Shown here piece after piece: positions 6,805 to 11,731 of a stretch of DNA of 11,731 nt (within the stretch, counting starts at the first letter, position 1; the number at the start of each line of letters is the position of its first letter). Under the pieces are notes generated by a model. That model was not told the DNA's origin and did no database searches. It was given only the letters and a program-made list of their open reading frames with translations. The position numbers and the translations under genes were made by a program. This stretch comes from Rhodobacterales bacterium UBA3089 (GTDB lineage Bacteria > Pseudomonadota > Alphaproteobacteria > Rhodobacterales > Rhodobacteraceae), in the NCBI GenBank assembly GCA_002367255.1, contig DFBD01000235.1, positions 1-11,731 of the forward strand, given 5' to 3'.

Positions 6805-7008
6805 ATGACAATACTTAAGGTAATCGAGGTTATCGCCCAGTCTGAAAAGAGTGGGGAGGACGCCGCACAGAACGCGATAAATGAAGCTGCGAAATCAATC
6901 CGTGAAATAAATTCCATCTATATCAGATAGAAAGAGGCAACAGTCGAGAATGGAAAGATCGCGAATTATCGAATAAATGCAAAGATTTAGTTCCTTATCG
7001 AAGAATAG
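6805..7008 (+). pseudogene. dodecin (flavin-binding) with two in-frame TAG codons
   Basis: ATG 6805 follows GATGGAGAAATAGTG, a strong ribosome site. The frame reads MTILKVIEVIAQSEKSGED, then AAQNAINEAAKSIREINSIYIR, a typical dodecin start (small dodecameric flavin-storage proteins of about 65-71 residues). It then meets TAG at 6928-6930, continues without shift as KEATVENGKIANYRINAKI, meets TAG at 6988-6990, and finishes FLIEE before a third TAG at 7006-7008. The whole 67-position frame has normal dodecin length and keeps the pattern V-E-N-G-K-I-x-x-Y-R-I-N-A-K-I. Each internal TAG stands where family members usually have an ordinary residue (an acidic residue and serine). The simplest reading is a recently inactivated gene; the first product would be 41 residues and lack the C-terminal strands. 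Confidence 0.8.
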
Positions 7009-7009
7009 T

Positions 7010-7029
7010 ACTGCAAAAAGTATTGCAGT
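7010..7029 (+). terminator. hairpin just after dodecin
   Basis: ACTGCAA and TTGCAGT form a perfect 7-bp stem with a 6-base AAAGTA loop, starting one base after the dodecin terminal TAG. There is no U-run after it, so it is not a classical intrinsic terminator. It may instead protect the transcript 3' end or be a weak terminator. Confidence 0.45.
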
Positions 7030-7077
7030 CGGCGATCTGACCCCATCGATTGGACCAGCATGAAAGTTAGGGCATGA

Positions 7078-7723
7078 TTGATCTCAGGTCTGCCGAAACG
7101 GTGGCTTCTGGAACTGATCACGGTTTTCTATGCGAATGCTGCCCCTGCCGAGTTGACGCCACCGGAATACATTGCCGAGTTCCTCCGCGAAATGGCGCTG
7201 AACGGAAAAACTTTGACCATGCCCGAATTCGATCTTCCGCATGCGACTGTGAACACGGTTTTGAAAGCAACCCGCGACTTTATAGATCGGAACGGCCAAG
7301 TGCTTCTGGATCGAGCGGAAAATGACTACATCGTGGAGGGGCATGGCGATCCAAGGCCACAACACGTTAGTCTTTCGGACACACCCGTCATAATCGATTG
7401 TCTGGAGTTCAACCGCAGCCTTCGACTGATTGATCCATTTGACGAACTGGTCTACCGGAAGTTGGAATGCGAGCGCCTAGGTGCCTCGTGGATCGGCGAT
7501 TTTTTAATCAAGCGATGCGCCGATGCCCTTGGCGGACGCCCCATCCGACAAGCTCCTCGATTTCTACACCGCTTTTCGCGCCTCTCTTCGTGCGCGTCTG
7601 GCCCTCGCGAATTTACTTGAACCGGAACCACGCAAACCCGAAAAATGGGTACCACTCGCCAAGCAATACCTCGCCATTGCTGAGCGGGCAATTTCTAGGA
7701 TGGCCCCTCTAGAAGCTCGATAA
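7078..7723 (+). pseudogene. aminoglycoside-phosphotransferase-like protein, truncated and frameshifted
   Basis: The frame opens right after a TGA and has no proper start. It reads FYANAAPAELTPPEYIAEFL, then EGHGDPRPQHV, then VIIDCLEFNRSLR and DPFDELVYRKLECERLGASW. These correspond to the central and C-terminal parts of phosphotransferase-fold proteins whose catalytic loop is usually H-G-D-L-R-P-E-H-V; Leu and Glu are changed here to Pro and Gln. Roughly the first 100-130 residues are missing. Past GGRP the homology moves one frame over (DKLLDFYTAFRASLRARLAL and on to TAA 7721-7723); removing one C from CCCC at 7539-7542 restores it. The last 29 bases overlap the convergent PRPP synthetase 3' end. 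It is non-functional as it stands. Confidence 0.75.
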
Positions 7724-8689
7724 TTGATCCGCCCTCATGGCAGCATCTGATCGCCTCGCCCAAAAGGGGTGCGACGCTGACGATCTCGATTTGCTGTTCA
7801 ATAATATCCGGTTCGAGGCGAAAAGGTAGAACAATATCCGTAATGATTGTTATTGAAAGGCGCGGATCACAGATTGCTTTTTCAGCTTCACCTACAAAAA
7901 GACCATGCGCGGCAAGTGCATAGACCGAGCGCGCACCCTGCTCCAGACATGCTTCAGCCGCACGCAACATAGTCCCGCCCGTACTGATTAGGTCATCGAT
8001 AACAAGGACAACGGTGTCTTTCATATCGCCGACCAGAAGATTTCCTGTCACGACGCCCGCGCTTCGGCGCTTCTCCATGAAGGCCGTCCCAACTGCACGA
8101 CCAATCAGTTTCTCAAACATTACCTGAAACAATTGGGCCCGTTTCACGCCGCCCGGATCCGGTGAGACCACAACCACCGGAGCACCGCCAACCCGCTCCC
8201 GCATATGTTCGGCAAACAGTCGTCGCGTGTCAAGATGCTCGGTTTGGCAGCGAAATGCATTCTGAAAAGCGACGATGTTATGAACATCAAGGACAATCAC
8301 GGCATCCGTTCCCATCCCCTCCAGCAGCATCGCCATGTACCGCGTGGTGACCGGGTCGTGGGGCTTGGTCTGGCGATCCTTGCGCGCGTACGCAAGGTAA
8401 GGAATAACTGCGGTAACACGCGCCGCGCCGCTCTCTCGGATAGCACCAATAAAGAAGAGAAGACGGCAGATTTTGTCATTGACGGATTCGGTTGCGTCGC
8501 CATAGAGGCTATGGATGACATAGACATCACGACCACGCACACTGACCAGCGGACGCGCCTTATGCTCCCCATCCTCAAAGTACGCTCCTCGTGGTTGCTT
8601 AGTGGCAACTCGAGATAACGTGCTATTCCTTCACCCAATTCGCGTGTGGCGTTGAGCGAAAAAAGAACTGGTGGGCTTAAGAATTCCAT
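7695..8689 (-). pseudogene. ribose-phosphate pyrophosphokinase (PRPP synthetase), one-base frameshift
   Basis: ATG 8689 follows CTGGAGAATCTC and opens MEFLSPPVLFSLNATRELG. After NHEERT (residue 37) the frame must slip back one base at 8577-8580 to give FEDGEHKARPLVS and the rest. Allowing for one lost base, the product is 331 residues, normal to slightly long for Prs. The catalytic flexible loop YARKDRQTKP and the PRPP loop VIDDLISTGGTM are intact, as are LDVHN and SPDPGGVKRA. Prs makes PRPP from ribose-5-phosphate and ATP. The downstream frame alone can start at GTG 8540 but would lack the first 50 residues. The site (T-ACT-TTG) is not a standard slippery heptamer, so a mutation or a sequencing error in the T run is likelier than recoding. 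It lies 114 bases after the ATP-grasp gene, probably in the same transcript. Confidence 0.85.
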
Positions 8690-8803
8690 GAGATTCTCCA
8701 GCTTCTTCGATTTTGTAGCTTAGTGTTTAATTCTACCCTCATATGGTCCACGTCGAAAAACACTCTCAGTTTAACAGCAAACCCTCCGCAAAGTCGCGTT
8801 AAA

Positions 8804-10312
8804 TCAAGGGATTGCTGCCAGCCGTTGGAATACAGTTTCAGCCTGATCAACCGCATCAGTGGTTTTGATCGCAAGCGACAGGAAAATCAGGGTGTTGCCT
8901 TCTTCAAAACCGATTGGTGCCAGGAAAACGATTCCGCTATTAGCTCCAGGATGCCACAGAAGATCTTTTAGGATATCAAGGCCGCTCGAAAACGGGCGAT
9001 GCGATGGAACCAGACCTGATCTGTGGGCAATAATATAGGCAGGCGTTTTATCGGGGGCGAATAAGCTATTCAGGAGCGTCATCGGCACGGATACGCCACC
9101 CCACCGCCCATTGCATTCCACCCAATACAGGCTTGCCGTTTCGAAGCTCTTCCCCGATATGATAGTGTCAAAACTACAACGCCCAAAGTAGTCTAGTGTC
9201 TGTAGAATATGGCCCAACATCAGAGCATCTCGCGAGAGTTTGAAGTCCCAATCGTCGGGCAGCGCGGCGGGCACCGCGCCCGAGAACCGGCCTGCCTGCC
9301 CTGTCAAATACTGTTCGAAAATCCCCTCGATGACCGGCGGTCCCTCCTCGGCTGGAGGAATCCATAGCTGAACTGACGGGCTTGTCAGAACATTACAATC
9401 CCAGACCTGAACCATCAGCGGGTAAGGTGAAGATCCGACAGTATCAACGATCAAATCTTTTAAATACTGGTGTAAGTCTTTCACGCTTATATCCGCGATA
9501 TCCGCTGACAAAATAGGAAAATTGCCTGCCGAACCAGCGCTGTCCGGAACCTTGATTACGATTTTCTCATAACTTCGGGCCAGAGAATGTACGCGACCCG
9601 TCAACGCCGCCGGGCCATAAACCGAATATTTGTGCGGCACTGCAGCTTCACCAAAAAGACGTGTTGTGAGCGATGCAAACCACAGTTTGTCATTCACCCG
9701 CGCCGTCAGCGATGGCGTTGGTCCGGCAACATGTATTGGCAGGCCCGTGTCACGCCCAAGCTTTTTCGCGAGCGTCCAGATCGTACCGGTGGTGATATGT
9801 GCCACAAGGGTAGCACCGCCCCGTTCCTCCACTTGGGCACACAACTGCGCATATGCGTGTGCATCCTTCAGGCATTTGACCGGAGTAGGTACCCTGACTT
9901 CATCGTTGGTTTGATCAATATACAAATAGTCGCGGTGGCCAAGACCCAGATCCTTTTCCAGATATTGCTCGAAAGATCGGTTCCGTTGACCACCTATCAC
10001 GACCAGATCACCCTCTCTGGCAAGAACCGATAAGCGGTACTCGATAGGGCTAGCGCTACGATGTTCGAACAGTGCGATTTCTCCGATATCACCAAAAAAT
10101 ATATATGGCGTGTCGCCCGATCCTTGCCGCACCTGCGGCATAAAATAGGACAGTTCAGTTTGGTTACGACTCTCACTTAAAAATTCAGTCGCCACCGCCT
10201 GCGCCACATCACGCTCAGTGGTAGTCAGACCGACAATACGCCGCCGAACGATTGGCAGGCCCGTAGATCCATCCAGTCGTTTTGCTATTTTGCGATAGAT
10301 CAGTTCCGTCAT
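8804..10312 (-). CDS. ATP-grasp protein with an N-terminal pre-ATP-grasp region
   Basis: 502 residues from ATG 10312, chosen because GAGGA sits six bases upstream; the open frame reaches 10360 but without a better site. Residues 1-200 form a Rossmann-like pre-ATP-grasp region (IFFGDIGEIALFEH, LVVIGGQRN, LVAHITTGTIW). The ATP-grasp core follows, with a nucleotide-binding lysine in KIVIKVPDSAGSAGN (Lys254) and the metal-binding strand YWVECNGRWGG (Glu399, Asn401). The substrate is unknown; such proteins form amide bonds through an acyl-phosphate. No membrane segments are evident. It diverges from the class II amidotransferase and precedes the PRPP synthetase, suggesting a shared pathway. A perfect FNR-type box stands upstream. 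Confidence 0.8.
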   Translation of the reverse strand: MTELIYRKIAKRLDGSTGLPIVRRRIVGLTTTERDVAQAVATEFLSESRNQTELSYFMPQVRQGSGDTPYIFFGDIGEIALFEHRSASPIEYRLSVLAREGDLVVIGGQRNRSFEQYLEKDLGLGHRDYLYIDQTNDEVRVPTPVKCLKDAHAYAQLCAQVEERGGATLVAHITTGTIWTLAKKLGRDTGLPIHVAGPTPSLTARVNDKLWFASLTTRLFGEAAVPHKYSVYGPAALTGRVHSLARSYEKIVIKVPDSAGSAGNFPILSADIADISVKDLHQYLKDLIVDTVGSSPYPLMVQVWDCNVLTSPSVQLWIPPAEEGPPVIEGIFEQYLTGQAGRFSGAVPAALPDDWDFKLSRDALMLGHILQTLDYFGRCSFDTIISGKSFETASLYWVECNGRWGGVSVPMTLLNSLFAPDKTPAYIIAHRSGLVPSHRPFSSGLDILKDLLWHPGANSGIVFLAPIGFEEGNTLIFLSLAIKTTDAVDQAETVFQRLAAIP

Positions 10313-10343
10313 TGCGATTCCTCGTGACATACAGATTGACGCT

Positions 10344-10391
10344 GGCAAAAAACCTAGCACGCATTTCTTAAAGGGCCTTGATGCAAATCAA
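10344..10391 (-). promoter_or_regulatory. perfect FNR/ANR box between divergent genes
   Basis: TTGATGCAAATCAA (10378-10391) equals the FNR consensus TTGAT-N4-ATCAA and is palindromic in its arms. On the minus strand TAGGTT (10356-10351) lies 21 bases beyond it, so a start near 10344 puts the box at about -41, a class II position for the ATP-grasp gene. Toward the amidotransferase the spacing is poorer: TATAAA at 10404-10409 is too close and TATCTT at 10424-10429 too far. Control of that gene by this box is possible but less certain. Confidence 0.7.
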
Positions 10392-10450
10392 AGCAGTTTC
10401 CGTTATAAATAGTCAAGTTACGGTATCTTAACCAACCGGAGGCCCTGTTT

Positions 10451-11260
10451 ATGTGCCGACTATATGCATTTAAAGCGAATGAGCCAACACGAGTGGAATG
10501 CAGTCTTGTCCGTTCGCAGAATAGTCTGATGGCACAAAGTGCCGGAGACGCCGTAGGGCTGGTTCATGCGCACGGCTGGGGGATTGCCGATTACCCCGAC
10601 GACGTGCCCATGATTGAAAAGCAGATCTGGGCCGCATTTCACGGCGAACATTTTGCCAAAAAAGCGGCGCGTATCTACGCACACACCGTCGTAGCGCATG
10701 TACGCAGGGCGACGGTTGGGGTGCATTCTATTGAAAACACACACCCATTTTGCCACGGACGATGGATTTTCGCCCATAATGGCACAGTCCCGAATTTCCT
10801 GAAGGTTCGCGACAGGATGATTCCCGAAATCGATCCCTTGTTTAGAAATGACATCAGGGGAACGACCGATAGCGAGCATATTTTTTACTATCTTCTGTCG
10901 CTCCATCAGGACCATCCCGAGGTTCCGCTTATGGATACTGTTGGCAAAGGTCTACGACAGATTATAGAGTGGTCCTGGGAAATCGACCCAAGCCGTAAAG
11001 TTGGTTTGAATGTCGTCTTGACAGATGGGGATCAATTTGTCGGTAGCCGCTATAACCGGACGCTGTGGCATCTTGAACGCGAGTTTGAGTTCGAATGCCC
11101 GATTTGCGGCAAATCCCACGTGCACCACGACTTCGGATCGAATTACCGGGCGCTGGAAATCGCCTCGGAGCCGTTGACAGACGAGAACTGGCACGAAATG
11201 CCTGATGGTGTCGTCTATTCTGTTGACGAGAATTACCATTTGATGACCCAGAACATATAG
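10451..11260 (+). CDS. class II glutamine amidotransferase (stand-alone domain)
   Basis: 269 residues from ATG 10451, with GGAGG eight bases upstream. Cys2 follows the initiator Met (MCRLYAF), as needed for the N-terminal-nucleophile class II (PurF-type) glutaminase. Other family landmarks are HGWGIADY (41-48), AHVRRAT (82-88), NTHPF (96-100), FAHNGTV (107-113) and GTTDSE (137-142). It hydrolyses glutamine and delivers ammonia to a partner. No acceptor domain is attached, so the partner must be another protein; the divergent ATP-grasp gene is the obvious candidate. The protein also contains ECPICGKSHVHH (about 215-226), a Cys-x2-Cys-x3-His-type pattern that could bind zinc. The closest known relatives are YafJ-like stand-alone amidotransferases. 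Confidence 0.9.
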   Translation: MCRLYAFKANEPTRVECSLVRSQNSLMAQSAGDAVGLVHAHGWGIADYPDDVPMIEKQIWAAFHGEHFAKKAARIYAHTVVAHVRRATVGVHSIENTHPFCHGRWIFAHNGTVPNFLKVRDRMIPEIDPLFRNDIRGTTDSEHIFYYLLSLHQDHPEVPLMDTVGKGLRQIIEWSWEIDPSRKVGLNVVLTDGDQFVGSRYNRTLWHLEREFEFECPICGKSHVHHDFGSNYRALEIASEPLTDENWHEMPDGVVYSVDENYHLMTQNI

Positions 11261-11321
11261 ATGTCCGCTCGATAACCTTGACTAACGCCATTCCACAGAA
11301 GGAAAGGAGGCGCAGGAGCAA

Positions 11322-11399
11322 ATGCGCTACACAGTGCAGTTAGGTTTCGTTAACGGCGCGGCCCATTTGTTCAAAGAGCCCGACTCGAATCAAGCCTAA
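11322..11399 (+). CDS. possible 25-residue small ORF
   Basis: An ATG at 11322 is preceded by GGAAAGGAGGCGCAGGAG, a strong ribosome-site-rich leader, and reads 25 codons (MRYTVQLGFVNGAAHLF, then KEPDSNQA) to TAA. It lies 61 bases after the amidotransferase stop on the same strand. I recognise no family. It may be a genuine small protein, the truncated start of a lost gene, or chance. Confidence 0.3.
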   Translation: MRYTVQLGFVNGAAHLFKEPDSNQA

Positions 11400-11403
11400 G
11401 GTC

Positions 11404-11422
11404 ACCAGTGCCACCAACTGGT
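11404..11422. terminator. weak hairpin between convergent genes
   Basis: ACCAGT and ACTGGT form a 6-bp stem with a 7-base loop, between the amidotransferase/small ORF (plus) and the partial gene at 11451 (minus). There is no clear T-run on either side, so it could only be a weak bidirectional terminator. Confidence 0.25.
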
Positions 11423-11450
11423 TCGGGACATATCTTGCTAGCTGAGAAAC

Positions 11451-11731
11451 CTATCCTTCACGGGATATGTAAAACTCTGCACAGGCTCTTTCGTGGCCAC
11501 GAATAACGCGCTTACCAGCCATTGGCCCGCGTTTTTCGAAAACCACTGTGCATTGGCCTTCCGGTTCATCGTCCCGTTCGTAATAGATCACCACCCAGTC
11601 TTTGGTTCGCTTTAACTGATGGGACAAGGCCGTATTTGAAAAAAGCGCGGTGAAATGCCAGTCATCCCGCTGGGTGTGCAGGATGGGCAGCCATGCTTTT
11701 CCGGCTGGATTAAATCTTTTGGGAGTAATGA
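11451..11731 (-). CDS. C-terminal part of a helix-hairpin-helix-type DNA-associated protein (partial)
   Basis: An open minus-strand frame enters from the right edge and ends at TAG (11453-11451), giving 93 residues without a start in the window. It reads [20 protein letters not shown], then [32 protein letters not shown] and [18 protein letters not shown] recall this pattern ([23 protein letters not shown]) at the end of alphaproteobacterial proteins that carry an N-terminal helix-hairpin-helix domain. The family assignment is from memory. It converges on the amidotransferase and seems intact as far as visible. Confidence 0.65.
   Translation of the reverse strand, partial: ITPKRFNPAGKAWLPILHTQRDDWHFTALFSNTALSHQLKRTKDWVVIYYERDDEPEGQCTVVFEKRGPMAGKRVIRGHERACAEFYISREG

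Noticed and set aside
8577..8583. Programmed -1 frameshift signal in prs
   Set aside because: The local sequence T-ACT-TTG does not fit the X-XXY-YYZ slippery pattern, and Prs is not known to be recoded.
1..11731. CRISPR array, tRNA or rRNA genes
   Set aside because: No regularly spaced repeats and no tRNA or rRNA signatures were seen on either strand; the only tandem repeat is the two-copy unit at 2773-2828.

Overview
The window looks like an accessory region of a proteobacterial chromosome or plasmid, most likely from an alphaproteobacterium. Supporting this are FNR/ANR/FixK-type boxes, an IS3 orfA, an IS30-like tail, and a 3'-terminal fragment of a helix-hairpin-helix-type protein of a kind I associate with alphaproteobacteria. 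The lineage call is inference only. The region mixes intact genes with clearly broken ones, so it has been reshaped by insertion sequences, a deletion and point decay.

Layout. (1) 1-113: 3' end of an IS30-like transposase. (2) 177-2671, minus strand: a membrane-anchored ATP-grasp ligase followed by an alpha/beta hydrolase. (3) 2672-3340: a scar. The start of an archease gene is cut by an IS3-type element, and the IS orfA is itself fused to the start of a convergent phosphoribosyltransferase gene. (4) 3336-4094, minus: a dienelactone-hydrolase-like gene translationally coupled to that broken phosphoribosyltransferase, behind a well-placed FNR-type promoter. (5) 4281-6460: a 2H RNA phosphodiesterase (minus), an 80-residue conserved-looking small protein (plus) and an RNase Z-like metallo-hydrolase (minus). 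(6) 6728-7723: an FNR-type box, a dodecin gene carrying two in-frame amber codons, a hairpin, and a truncated, frameshifted phosphotransferase-like gene. (7) 7695-10312, minus: a soluble ATP-grasp protein followed by a PRPP synthetase split by a one-base frameshift. (8) 10451-11260, plus: a class II glutamine amidotransferase diverging from the ATP-grasp gene around a perfect FNR-type box. (9) 11451-11731, minus: the tail of a gene that runs out of the window.

How the genes may work together. Three FNR-type boxes sit upstream of the hydrolase-phosphoribosyltransferase pair, the dodecin, and the ATP-grasp/amidotransferase divergence, so the core looks like a small oxygen-limitation regulon. 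Two themes stand out. One is PRPP and amide chemistry: PRPP synthetase, a stand-alone class II amidotransferase, a phosphoribosyltransferase and an ATP-grasp ligase, which resemble the opening steps of purine synthesis split into separate proteins. The other is RNA end processing: archease, 2H phosphodiesterase and RNase Z-like enzyme. Whether either is a real pathway cannot be settled from the sequence alone. The many lesions suggest that this copy is partly dead, unless some of the homopolymer frameshifts are assembly errors.
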